DNA of 64,000 nucleotides from Vicingaceae bacterium (GTDB lineage Bacteria; Bacteroidota; Bacteroidia; Flavobacteriales_E; Vicingaceae): NCBI GenBank assembly GCA_018402765.1, contig JAGYIE010000001.1, positions 248,001 to 312,000 of the forward strand, read 5' to 3'. Shown piece by piece: positions 1 to 9,602 of this stretch (position 1 is its first letter; each line of letters starts with the position of its first letter). The notes under the pieces were generated by a model. It saw only the letters and a program-made list of their open reading frames with translations, ran no database searches and was not told where the DNA came from. The position numbers and the translations under genes were made by a program.

Positions 1-83
1 CTTTAGTCCCCTTTTTTTTACAATGAAAACAATTTTATGTTATCTTTCAAATATAAAAATAACCGTATTCATTACATAGAAAG

Positions 84-242
84 ATGAAAATTTTTAGAAT
101 TTTAGTTGTTGCATTATGCATTATATCGGGTCCAATGGTTTTAAACTCTTGCAAATCAGGAAAAAAGTCAAGTTATAAAGTTAAATCTAAAAGTGGAATG
201 GGTAATCCAAAAGATAGAAATAATGGTGTTTGGGGTAAATAA
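84..242 (+). CDS. small putative lipoprotein (52 aa)
   Basis: A short reading frame with an N-terminal lysine, a hydrophobic stretch (residues about 4-20) and a lipobox-like LNSC that would place the lipidated cysteine at residue 23. The mature part would be only about 30 residues, rich in Lys, Ser and Gly. This layout is typical of the many tiny lipoproteins of Bacteroidota. The gene stands alone: the next gene is convergent and ends at 361. No function can be assigned. The signal-peptide pattern is what makes it look real. Confidence 0.55.
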   Translation: MKIFRILVVALCIISGPMVLNSCKSGKKSSYKVKSKSGMGNPKDRNNGVWGK

Positions 243-360
243 ATCTAAACTAGCCATAGGTTTTGCTATACTTTAAATAAGTAGTGTATTAGTTTCGTTT
301 ATGTAATCTAATGAAGGTTAAAAGATAAGGTTATCAAGTTAGATGTATGAAAGTAAATAA

Positions 361-2595
361 TTAGTACTTTATAATTTTCTTTACTGCTATACCTCTTGGT
401 GTTTCAATGCGAAGCAAGTAAATACCTTTTTGTAATTCTTGAAGCTCTATTGTTTTAATTGTTTTATTGTATTGTCTTAATAGTTGCCCTCTAGCATCCA
501 TTAACTGAATGGTATTAGGTAGATTGCGCCGATTGTAGCTAATATTGATAGTCCCTTTAGCCGGGTTTGGAAACACATTAATTTCGTTATCAATTAATAT
601 CTCTGTTAAGCTAGTTGTGCTATCTGCTATGCAAAATGGTATTGCTATGTTTGACGAATTAAATGTATTGTCAAATAACAAAGTATCATTTCCTAGTTTA
701 ATTAATGAGTATCCATTGCCAAAAGTGCAGCAGTAGCCATCATTTGCAAGGTCGTTTAATAGAAGAGTGTAGCATCCATCAGTCAAACAATAATTATAAT
801 TAAATACTTGACCTCCTGTAACATCATCGTACCCACTATTTGAATAAAACACAGTGTTTCCTGAGGAATCCAATAGTTGGTAGCTTAATTCACTTCCATA
901 ATTATCTGTTTTTAAGGTTAAAACGATATTTTTTGATGGAATAAAACCATTAATTAAGTTTTCTATGGTATCATTTAATGTATTTTGATCTGAACTGCTA
1001 TTGATTTGGTTTACAAATAAGGTTAGGTTGTTTAAGCCATTATTGATCAGTAAAGGCGGAAGCTGTAGTTCTTTTACCTGATTTCGTTTGATGGTGTCTG
1101 CGAATGAAACAACCACGGGAGGCGATGCATTTAATTGATACGCCAATTGAAAAGAAGTAATTAAGTCATTTCCTCTATTACTAACTAAAATGGATGGAGC
1201 ATTTTGATTTCCGCACTGAATCATATATGTTTTACTAAATCCAAAAAGTTCTAAGTCTCTATTAAATGCTGATGGATTTGGGTCAAAACCGTCAATTGTT
1301 GTCGTATTTGTGCTATCAGGATCGAGCCATTTTTGTAATTGTTGACTAGCTGGTGCGTCATGATTCCATGAATTTGAGAACTTACCATATAAATCGGGTA
1401 GATTATTATTGCATGCAGCTCTTCCTCCATGCAGCTGTCCAACAATTCTATGCTTTTCATTGTATAAAGGAGAGCCTGAGGATACCGGTTCAGTAGTGCC
1501 TCTGTCCCAATCAGACACTTCCCAGTGGCCATTTGGCAATGTGGCGCCGTTGTATTGATCTGATTTTAAGGTGTCAAAATCAAGAGAAATCTTTTTTACA
1601 TCTCCACGTGGATGATGAATACCTGTGCCCATCTGAGGTGTATTGCCTGTTGCATCCCAGCCAGAATAAAATACATTATACGAAGATGGTGGAGTGGTAA
1701 AAAGTTCAAAAAGTGAAAAATCAGACTTAAAGTTAGTTGCTCTTAGCGTTGACCCTACTACTGATTGATTCGTAAATCCATCAGCACTAGGAGAACAGGT
1801 TGCACTTTCATAATTAAATATATAAATGGATGATCCTGCATCTAATCCGCAATGATTAGCACTAAGTATGTATGGTGTAGAATCTTGTCTAACATTATTG
1901 ATTAGAGCTCCTGAGCAATGCCTTGAATTATTCGATTTTAGTATCATTACAATACTTCTTTTTTCATTTTGCCAGCTATTACCCTCAGGACAATTTGCAT
2001 TAATATTGCAGCTTCCTGAGTTGCCAAAATTTGCAGCTTTAGCTCTCAAACTGCGGTATCCGTATACGACAGATGAAATGACAACTTTAGATTTTCCTGT
2101 ATCACTTACTGGCATAATAACTTCTATGATTGCATCTTTGCCTTGAGTTAGGGTAGTTGCAAAATCTAATCTTTTAGGATTATTAAGATGGGTAAATGCA
2201 CCTAATGTTTCAGTATAATCTCCATTATGAATAAATAGTTGAGTTCCTTCATTTAATTCAAAATAGCGATAGTTAATATTTATACTTACTGCATCTATAG
2301 ATTGTAGTTTTAATCGGTACATCAATTTACCATCAGGAAGTATATTTCGGTCTGCTTTTTTAAAAAAATCTATTTCATCAAAAACTACTGAACCAAATCT
2401 CCATGGAATATCTTTATAGTTATCTGTAATTTCGTCTTCAGCTTTTAGGGAATCAATGTTTGGCTTTAAAATAGTATAAGAAGAGATCAAATCAATAGAT
2501 TCATTATTAATTGAATATGGATAGTTTTCATAACTAATTTGAGCAGTTAATGCCGCACTAAAAAGTAAAAAGCTGAGGAAAGATAAAAACTTCAT
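361..2595 (-). CDS. secreted trypsin-like serine protease (lysyl endopeptidase type) with T9SS sorting domain
   Basis: A 744-residue exported protease. A signal peptide covers residues 1-19 (ending LTAQ). The chymotrypsin-fold domain follows: SANHC gives the catalytic His248, KSDFSLF gives Asp292, and VSSGSP gives the nucleophile Ser373, the same SSGSP form as in Achromobacter/Lysobacter lysyl endopeptidases. Cysteines around the domain (SCNINANC, HCSGAL, ATCS, AACN) suggest disulfides. After residue 420 come beta-sandwich regions, and the last ~80 residues (from VFPNPAKG) form a type A T9SS sorting domain ending in a Lys-rich strand. It is therefore expected to cross the outer membrane by type IX secretion. 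The gene is divergent from the hydrolase at 2635 with a 39-base gap. Substrate specificity for Lys is inferred from family resemblance only. Confidence 0.88.
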   Translation of the reverse strand: MKFLSFLSFLLFSAALTAQISYENYPYSINNESIDLISSYTILKPNIDSLKAEDEITDNYKDIPWRFGSVVFDEIDFFKKADRNILPDGKLMYRLKLQSIDAVSININYRYFELNEGTQLFIHNGDYTETLGAFTHLNNPKRLDFATTLTQGKDAIIEVIMPVSDTGKSKVVISSVVYGYRSLRAKAANFGNSGSCNINANCPEGNSWQNEKRSIVMILKSNNSRHCSGALINNVRQDSTPYILSANHCGLDAGSSIYIFNYESATCSPSADGFTNQSVVGSTLRATNFKSDFSLFELFTTPPSSYNVFYSGWDATGNTPQMGTGIHHPRGDVKKISLDFDTLKSDQYNGATLPNGHWEVSDWDRGTTEPVSSGSPLYNEKHRIVGQLHGGRAACNNNLPDLYGKFSNSWNHDAPASQQLQKWLDPDSTNTTTIDGFDPNPSAFNRDLELFGFSKTYMIQCGNQNAPSILVSNRGNDLITSFQLAYQLNASPPVVVSFADTIKRNQVKELQLPPLLINNGLNNLTLFVNQINSSSDQNTLNDTIENLINGFIPSKNIVLTLKTDNYGSELSYQLLDSSGNTVFYSNSGYDDVTGGQVFNYNYCLTDGCYTLLLNDLANDGYCCTFGNGYSLIKLGNDTLLFDNTFNSSNIAIPFCIADSTTSLTEILIDNEINVFPNPAKGTINISYNRRNLPNTIQLMDARGQLLRQYNKTIKTIELQELQKGIYLLRIETPRGIAVKKIIKY

Positions 2596-2634
2596 AAATA
2601 AAAATTTGAGCTTAAAATTACATAAAGCACTGCA

Positions 2635-3471
2635 ATGAATACGAATAATATAAAATTAACGTCAGTAACTATTAAAGGTAGTAAAAAACGTCTCATACTA
2701 TTAGACATAAGAACTCCTGAAAATGTTGCTCATGGTACACTATTATTATTACATGGATTCAAAGGTTTCAAAGATTGGGGAACGTTTAATCTGATTGCAG
2801 ATTACTTTGCAAACTTGGGTTTTCGTTTTGTAAAGTTTAATTTTTCATATAATGGCGGAACTATTGAGAATCCAATTGATTTTCCGGATGAGAAAGCTTT
2901 TGGAGAAAATAATTTAAGCACCGAATTGAATGATCTTACATGTGTTATTGATTATTTAGAAGAACAAGGAATGATTTCGCAATCGCTTGCAGTTATTGGT
3001 CATAGTAGAGGTGGCGGCATAGCTATTTTAGGAGCTGCTGAGGATGAGCGAATAACACACTTAGCAACGTTGGCCGCTGTAGCTGATTTTGGCCGCCGAA
3101 TGCCTGATTACAAGGCCCTAAAAACGTGGGAGTTGACTGGTGTTCGTTATGTTTTTAATAGCAGAACGAAACAAAATTTACCACAGTTTTATCAATTTTT
3201 TGAGGATTACAGATTAAATAAGAATAGATTAGATATTCAAAAAGCTGCTAGGAGTTTGGAAATTCCTTATCTTATTGTACATGGAAAATCTGATGAAACA
3301 GTAAATATTGATGATGCAGTAGAATTAAAAAATGCATGTCCATCTGCACAGCTTTTAATCATTGAGGATGCCAACCATACTTTTAATGGTGCACATCCAT
3401 ATCCATCTGCAGAATTGCCTTTACAAACAAGAAGTGCACTAGAAGGAATTTATCAATTTTTACTAAATTGA
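2635..3471 (+). CDS. alpha/beta hydrolase
   Basis: A 278-residue cytoplasmic serine hydrolase of the alpha/beta fold (dienelactone hydrolase / acyl-peptidase-like group). The oxyanion region is LLLLHGFKGFKDW. The nucleophile elbow is GHSRGGG with Ser124; the acid is probably the Asp in HGKSDETV and the general base the His in DANHTF near the C-terminus. There is no signal peptide. The start is an ATG with no obvious ribosome binding site, as is usual in this phylum. Its 3' end overlaps that of the convergent tsaD by 9 bases. The substrate is unknown. Confidence 0.85.
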   Translation: MNTNNIKLTSVTIKGSKKRLILLDIRTPENVAHGTLLLLHGFKGFKDWGTFNLIADYFANLGFRFVKFNFSYNGGTIENPIDFPDEKAFGENNLSTELNDLTCVIDYLEEQGMISQSLAVIGHSRGGGIAILGAAEDERITHLATLAAVADFGRRMPDYKALKTWELTGVRYVFNSRTKQNLPQFYQFFEDYRLNKNRLDIQKAARSLEIPYLIVHGKSDETVNIDDAVELKNACPSAQLLIIEDANHTFNGAHPYPSAELPLQTRSALEGIYQFLLN

Positions 3472-4497
3472 GCTAACACTTAATCTAGCTTGTGGAGAAA
3501 TGGTATAGGGAGCAAAATCGTTATCTAAAAACTTAAAATATCCTGCAATGCCAATCATTGCAGCATTATCAGTGCAATAGGCAAATGGGGGGATAAAGGT
3601 CTGAAAACCATCGGTTTCTTCAAGTGATTTTAATGCTTTTCTCAGCCCTGAATTTGCTGAAACACCTCCTGCAATAGCCAATCGTTTTATTCCTTCATTT
3701 TTTGCAGCCTTCCTATATGTTTTTATTAATATACTTACGATGGTATGTTGTACCGATGCACATATGTCAGCTAAATTGTCTTTTATAAAATCTGGATTAT
3801 TTTTAATCTCTTTTTGAAGAAAATATAAAACGCCCGTCTTCAATCCACTAAAACTGTAATCAAATTCACTTACTTTAGGATGGGTAAATTCAAATCGTTT
3901 TGGATTCCCATTTTGAGCATGCTGATCTATTAATGGCCCACCTGGATAAGGAAGGCCAATAATCTTAGCTATTTTGTCAAATGCCTCTCCTGCGGCATCA
4001 TCAATGGTTTGGCCAATAATTTTAAAGTCACTTGGACTACTAACTTTTACAATTTGAGTATGTCCTCCGGAAACAGTTAAACACAAAAATGGAAATTTAG
4101 GTTTTGGTAACTTATGTGCATCTTCAATAAAATGAGCTAAAATATGTCCTCTCATGTGATTCACCTCAATAAGTGGAATATTTTTTACCATTGCAAAGGA
4201 TTTTGCAAAAGATGTACCTACCAATAGCGAACCTAATAAACCTGGACCTCGTGTAAAAGCAACTGCGTCTATGGCATCCTTACTGATATTGGCTTGCTTT
4301 ATTGCTTCCTCAACTACGGGAATAATGTTTTGTTGATGAGCGCGTGAGGCTAATTCTGGTACTACACCTCCAAAAGCTTTATGCACTTTTTGGTTAGCGG
4401 TTACGTTTGAGAGTAACTCCTTGCCTTTGAGCACAGCAGCAGAAGTATCATCACAAGACGATTCTATGCTTAAAATAATAGGTGTAGATGTCGACAT
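3463..4497 (-). CDS. tsaD: tRNA N6-adenosine threonylcarbamoyltransferase TsaD
   Basis: Transfers the threonylcarbamoyl group to A37 of ANN-decoding tRNAs, acting with TsaB, TsaC and TsaE. The 344 residues match the normal family length. Visible signatures are the N-terminal ESSCDDTSAAVL, the metal-binding HMRGHILAHF, the ASKH/actin-fold strands LTVSGGHTQIV and LAIAGGVSANSGLR, and the terminal DNAAMIGIAGY. The adjacent divergent gene is tamB (96 bases between starts), an arrangement often seen in Bacteroidota. Identification is secure. Confidence 0.97.
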   Translation of the reverse strand: MSTSTPIILSIESSCDDTSAAVLKGKELLSNVTANQKVHKAFGGVVPELASRAHQQNIIPVVEEAIKQANISKDAIDAVAFTRGPGLLGSLLVGTSFAKSFAMVKNIPLIEVNHMRGHILAHFIEDAHKLPKPKFPFLCLTVSGGHTQIVKVSSPSDFKIIGQTIDDAAGEAFDKIAKIIGLPYPGGPLIDQHAQNGNPKRFEFTHPKVSEFDYSFSGLKTGVLYFLQKEIKNNPDFIKDNLADICASVQHTIVSILIKTYRKAAKNEGIKRLAIAGGVSANSGLRKALKSLEETDGFQTFIPPFAYCTDNAAMIGIAGYFKFLDNDFAPYTISPQARLSVSSI

Positions 4498-4592
4498 AAA
4501 GTGCTATTTTGTTGAAATTTGTACTTTCAATTTAAAACATCAAAAGTATTAAAAAAGCAGTTAAAATAGGAGGGTGGTTTGTTGGTAGCTTA

Positions 4593-7500
4593 GTGCTGCT
4601 TCTCCTGCTATTGTTGCTTTTGCTGCGCACATCTACTGTGCAAACCTATTTATCACAGCATATTGCAGCATATTTCTCTAAACAATTGGCAACAACAGTT
4701 ACCTTATCTAAAGTAGATATAGACTTTTTTAAAACACTAGTTTTAGAAGATTTTTTAATTGAAGACCTTCAAGGTGACACATTGCTTTATTCCGGTAGAT
4801 TAGGGTTAGATCTTAAATTAGTGCAGCCAAAGAACCAAACTTTGGCTATTAATAGTGTGTATCTCGAAAATACATTCTTTCAGTTGACTACTTGGTCAGA
4901 TTCTTTGGGTTCAAATTATGACTTTATAGTCGATTATTTTAGGCCGGAAAAACTTCAAACAAATCTTTTAGATACAACTATTTCATCTTCTTGGAAATTA
5001 AATTTCAATCATGTAGAACTTATTAATGCTCGATTTATTTACAATGATGTTGGTCATTCTATTGCTAATCATGGTATAGACTTTAGTCATATAGATGCTA
5101 GGGAAGTTTTTGGGGTCTTTGATCATTTAAATATGGTAAATGACACTATCTTTTCAACAATTGAAGGACTTAAATTTAAAGAAGTCAGTGGTTTTGAATT
5201 ACAAAATTTAAGTGGTGAAGCAAAAGTTTATGGTTCTAAAACCCAAGTAAATGGACTTCATATTGAAACACCTTTTTCAAATATTAAAGCAGATCTAACC
5301 TTTAATATGGAGAGTTACTTGAGTTATCGTGAATTTATCGACCAAGTAGATATGAAAGTAGTTTTTAGCGAATCTGTTGCTGCTTTTGAAGATATTGCTT
5401 ATTTCGCTTCAGATTTAAAAGATTTAAAAGAGAAAGTTTTTTTATTTGGAGATATTAGCGGGACAGTTTCCAATATGAAAGGAAGAAATGTTACACTCCA
5501 TTTATTATCGGATACCTATTTAAGTGGAGATTTTGACTTAAGGGGATTGCCAGAAATTGAAGAGACTTTTATTTACATGAAAATAAAGTCGTTAAAGACT
5601 CAGAAGTCTAGTTTAGAACAAATACCATTGTATCCATTTACTGAACGAAAACGTCTTGAATTGCCTAACGAGGTATTAAAGTTAGGTGAAATGGATTTTA
5701 AGGGGTTTTTTACTGGTTTTATTACTGATTTTGTAGCATATGGTGAACTTTCAACCGCAGTTGGTCAGTTGATTACCGACGTATCGTTTAAGAATACGAA
5801 TGATATTCCATCTTACACTGGAAGCATAGCGCTAAATAACTTCGATATAGGACGACTATTGACCATTTCAGAAAATGTGCAAAAAACTACCTTTAATGCA
5901 AAGATTTCTGGTAACGGATTTACGCTTAAAACCTTAGATTTGACTTTAGATGGAAACGTAAAGAGTATTGGACTTAAAGGTTATGCATATAAAAATATAG
6001 CATTAGAAGGAAAAATCAAAAATCAACGTTTTGATGGGATTGCTAAAGTACATGATGAAAATATTGATTTTGATTTCAACGGTAACATCGATTTAGCAGG
6101 ACGATTACCAATTTATAACTTTGTAGCAAATATTAATAAGGCAAAATTGGCTAATTTAAAGTTAGTGAATTCAGTTGATTCTATGTTGGTTATATCAACT
6201 ACTGCTGAGTTAAATATGATAGGAGACCAATTAGATAACCTTGATGGGTCAATACAACTAACCAATAGTTTTTATAGAGATAGTGTCAATACTTTTTTTG
6301 TTAAAAATATTGGATTAGATGCCCATCGTTTTAATGATACGCTCAGAACTTTAACGCTTCGTTCTGATATTTTAGACCTAAACATGAATGGAGATTTTTC
6401 ATTTAATGATTTAGTACCTTCTTTGACTAATTTTGCAATCGCGTATATCCCTTCTGCAAGAAATGAATATGAGGAAAAAATTAATAATGAAAATTTTACA
6501 TTCGATATTATTTTAAAAAACACAACAATATTAACTACTTTGTTTTTTCCTTCGGTTAAAATTGCCAATCAATCGCGCTTTAACGGGAATTATAGCAGCG
6601 ACTTACAGCATTTAAATTTATACGGTTTTTTTCCTGACTTGAGTGTGAATGGATATCAATTTCAAAATATTACATTTCAAGGAGAAAGTCCTAACCGCAC
6701 TTTAGTACTTGACTTAGCAATCAAACAATTAGCAATAACGGATAGTTCTAAATTAGAAAATATTAGTTTAAAACTGGTGTCAGCAAATGACAGCGTGGCG
6801 ACTTTTATCAATTGGTTGAACGAAACTCAAAAAGGATACTCAGCAAATTTACAGTTACAAACAACCTTTGATGGTTTCAGTAAAAGTCAACACAAGCTTG
6901 TTAATTCAACTATTTCAATAAAGGATAGCTTATGGAGATTCAATAATTCTAATTTTATTCAGGTTGATTCATCAGCAATAACCATTACAGGTTTAAATGT
7001 AGAAAGCACATTAGAGGAGTTAGCAATTAGTGGCAAGTTAAGCGAAAATGCGAATGATACACTTTCAGTAGTTTTTAAAGAAATGAGCCTTAATTATTTA
7101 CAGAGTATTATTCCTCCATCAGCTATTCAACTAGAAGGAGCTATTTCAGGAAAAATAACTGTAAAAGATTTTTATAAAGAAGCAATTATTACCTCACAAA
7201 TTAGAATGCATGATTTTGTGATTAATCAAAACAGAATAGGGGATGGGGAGCTAAAAAGCACCTATAATATTGAAGAAAGGGAATTGTATTCTGTTGGTAG
7301 TTTCGGACCATTATCACAGCCATTTCTTAAACTTTCTGGTAGTTATTTTCCAACAAGAACCCAAAATAACGTAGACCTAAATGCCTTTTTTGACAGAGCG
7401 CCATTAAATATCTTTGAGCAGTATTGTATTGGATATTTAAGCAATGTTAATGGTTCGTTTAAAGGTGGTGTAAAGGTTACAGGAGATATTGGGTTACCCA

Positions 7501-8999
7501 AATTAAAAGGAAGATTGCAGTTAAAGAATGCAACCTTTAAAGTGGACTATCTTAACACCAATTATACCATTAATGATGAAATAATTATTGAACCTGATTT
7601 CTTTGGATTTAACTTAATTAAGATAGTTGATCAGCAAGGTAATGCTGCAATTGCTACGGGAACTGCTTTTCATGAGAATTACTACAATTTTAGTTTAGAC
7701 ATTGGATTAGATATGAGTAACTTTTTAGCATTGAACACTGCACAAACAGACAATGCCTTATACTATGGAAAAGCCAATGTGAGCGGATTAGCAAACATTA
7801 GTGGTTTTGCGAATAATTTGATTTTTGATATGAATGTTACGACTGAAAAAAATACACGGTTAAACATTCCACTCACAGGAGAGTCAGAAGTTTACACTTC
7901 TAATTTTTTAACCTTTGTCGAGAAGAATGCGGTATACAAGCAACCTACAAATTATAATGTAGACTTGGACGGTATTGATATGAACTTTGATCTTACGGTG
8001 ACTCCTGATGCAGAAGTAAGACTAATATTTGATGAGCAAGTTGGTGACGTAATAAAAGGACGAGGCAATGGAAACATAAAAATGGAGATCACCACATTAG
8101 GGGATTTTGAAATGTTTGGTGATTATGTGATTCAAGAAGGAGATTACCTATTTACATTACAAAACTTAATTAATAAGAAATTTATCCTTCAAAAAGGCGG
8201 GCAAATAACTTGGAATGGAGACCCCTTTGAAGCCAATATGAACTTATCAGCAGATTACAAACTGAGGTCTTCGCTGTATGATATTTTGCCTGATGATAGT
8301 TTGGGTAGATACCGCCGAAGAGTACCAATTACACTTGGTTTGAATATGGAAGGTAAACTCATGAATCCCGATATTTCTTTTGATATTGAGCTACCTACTG
8401 CAGATGATGAAACCAAACAGCGACTGCAAAGTATTTTGTACGTAAATTCTGCCGAAGTAAACAAACAAGAGATGAATAAGCAAGTTTTTTCTCTGTTGAT
8501 TTTAAATCGATTTGCACCGGTTTCAGGATTAAATCAACAGTATGAGCATGCAAATTTAGGTGCGACAAGCTCTTCGGAGTTTCTTTCTAATCAATTGAGC
8601 AATTGGTTATCCAGAATAAGTGAAGATGTAAACATTGGTGTTAATTACCGACCAGGGGATGAACTTTCTAGCGATGAATATGAAGTAGCACTTTCAACTC
8701 AGTTTTTTAATGATCGTGTGCTAGTAGATGGTAATGTAGGTTATTCTTCAAATAATTATCAATATGAAAATAATCAATCTACATCAGGGTTGATTGGTGA
8801 GTTTTCTGTTGAATATAAAATTAGTAAGGACGGTAGATTTAGGTTGAGAGGATTTAATCGCTCTAACAACAACAGCTTACTTCAAATAAACAGTCCGTAT
8901 ACACAAGGAGCTGGCTTGTTTTACCGCGAAGAATTTAGCACATTTGGAGAGTTAATCGACAAGTACAAGCGAAGTATTTTCACCCCAAAAGATAATTAA
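4593..8999 (+). CDS. tamB: translocation/assembly module TamB family protein (DUF490)
   Basis: A very large (1468 aa or more) inner-membrane-anchored periplasmic protein of the TamB/AsmA group, which forms a beta-groove bridging to the outer membrane for protein or lipid transport. There is an N-terminal Leu-rich anchor (LLLLLLLLLLLR), then about 1300 residues of repeating beta strands with domain repeats. The C-terminal DUF490 region includes GDYLFTLQNLINKKFIL and ITWNGDPFEANMNLSADY. The only conventional start is GTG at 4593, but the frame is open upstream to a TAA at 4533. The upstream codons read IKKAVKIGGWFVGSLVL, exactly the basic residues and first half of the anchor that the family normally has. 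Translation may therefore begin at ATT 4548 (or ATC 4539). Divergent from tsaD. Confidence 0.9.
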   Translation: MLLLLLLLLLLRTSTVQTYLSQHIAAYFSKQLATTVTLSKVDIDFFKTLVLEDFLIEDLQGDTLLYSGRLGLDLKLVQPKNQTLAINSVYLENTFFQLTTWSDSLGSNYDFIVDYFRPEKLQTNLLDTTISSSWKLNFNHVELINARFIYNDVGHSIANHGIDFSHIDAREVFGVFDHLNMVNDTIFSTIEGLKFKEVSGFELQNLSGEAKVYGSKTQVNGLHIETPFSNIKADLTFNMESYLSYREFIDQVDMKVVFSESVAAFEDIAYFASDLKDLKEKVFLFGDISGTVSNMKGRNVTLHLLSDTYLSGDFDLRGLPEIEETFIYMKIKSLKTQKSSLEQIPLYPFTERKRLELPNEVLKLGEMDFKGFFTGFITDFVAYGELSTAVGQLITDVSFKNTNDIPSYTGSIALNNFDIGRLLTISENVQKTTFNAKISGNGFTLKTLDLTLDGNVKSIGLKGYAYKNIALEGKIKNQRFDGIAKVHDENIDFDFNGNIDLAGRLPIYNFVANINKAKLANLKLVNSVDSMLVISTTAELNMIGDQLDNLDGSIQLTNSFYRDSVNTFFVKNIGLDAHRFNDTLRTLTLRSDILDLNMNGDFSFNDLVPSLTNFAIAYIPSARNEYEEKINNENFTFDIILKNTTILTTLFFPSVKIANQSRFNGNYSSDLQHLNLYGFFPDLSVNGYQFQNITFQGESPNRTLVLDLAIKQLAITDSSKLENISLKLVSANDSVATFINWLNETQKGYSANLQLQTTFDGFSKSQHKLVNSTISIKDSLWRFNNSNFIQVDSSAITITGLNVESTLEELAISGKLSENANDTLSVVFKEMSLNYLQSIIPPSAIQLEGAISGKITVKDFYKEAIITSQIRMHDFVINQNRIGDGELKSTYNIEERELYSVGSFGPLSQPFLKLSGSYFPTRTQNNVDLNAFFDRAPLNIFEQYCIGYLSNVNGSFKGGVKVTGDIGLPKLKGRLQLKNATFKVDYLNTNYTINDEIIIEPDFFGFNLIKIVDQQGNAAIATGTAFHENYYNFSLDIGLDMSNFLALNTAQTDNALYYGKANVSGLANISGFANNLIFDMNVTTEKNTRLNIPLTGESEVYTSNFLTFVEKNAVYKQPTNYNVDLDGIDMNFDLTVTPDAEVRLIFDEQVGDVIKGRGNGNIKMEITTLGDFEMFGDYVIQEGDYLFTLQNLINKKFILQKGGQITWNGDPFEANMNLSADYKLRSSLYDILPDDSLGRYRRRVPITLGLNMEGKLMNPDISFDIELPTADDETKQRLQSILYVNSAEVNKQEMNKQVFSLLILNRFAPVSGLNQQYEHANLGATSSSEFLSNQLSNWLSRISEDVNIGVNYRPGDELSSDEYEVALSTQFFNDRVLVDGNVGYSSNNYQYENNQSTSGLIGEFSVEYKISKDGRFRLRGFNRSNNNSLLQINSPYTQGAGLFYREEFSTFGELIDKYKRSIFTPKDN

Positions 9000-9056
9000 G
9001 TTTTAGGTCCGTGGTATCTATTTAATATCAAATTACACTTGGTTGTATTAGTCGGT

Positions 9057-9542
9057 TTATTGTATCAAGGACAGAATGATTCTTATCAAATCCTTTGCAT
9101 TTACATTCATTCGGTGAGTTTGACAATGGTTTATGCTAAATCCTACTTTTTTATAGCATCGAATCGCAGCGTTATTCCAATCAAATGTATTTAAGTCGAA
9201 TGCTTTGGTTGCTAAATCTTGAAACAAGATATAAATTATTTTTTTCATTAATGTCTCGCAAATCCGCTAACCTCTTAGTTCTTTTTTTCAACCAATATCC
9301 TCAATAGTCTTTTGTTGCCATTTTCAAAAATTTAACTCACAATGCCCGATGGTTTCATTAGTAGATTCAAGTACTACCTTTAACGGAACTTTGTCTGTCA
9401 TATCTATTTAATTAGTTAATTGATTGTCAGTCAAAGGATATGTTAAGATTGGTCCCGCAAATTGAAATAACTTTTCTGCATTTGAGATCCAACTTTTGAA
9501 CGTTTCAAAATCAACTTGTGTAAATAGCAATAGTTTAATCAT
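9057..9542 (-). pseudogene. decayed GNAT-family N-acetyltransferase
   Basis: On the minus strand an ATG at 9542 opens a frame whose product looks like a RimJ/RimL-type acetyltransferase of about 160 residues, but the frame is broken. A TAA at 9408-9410 interrupts it between the codons for DNQLTN and IDMTDK. A frameshift lies near the T-run at 9325-9330, just after GHCELNF. A TAG at 9267-9269 sits inside acetyl-CoA motif A (RG*RICETLM, where RGxGIGxxLM is expected). The last 63 codons are intact and carry the classic motif FDWNNAAIRCYKKVGF. Conserved motifs in the right order across three frames show recent decay, not chance. It marks the left edge of the accessory patch. Confidence 0.8.
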
Positions 9543-9602
9543 ATGATTACTATGCTATAAATTGCTTTGATTTCTAGTTATTACCATCCTATTTTAGGGT
9601 TT

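Noticed and set aside
23-79. Short plus-strand frame of 18 codons
   Set aside because: Too short, and no lipobox, domain or promoter evidence.
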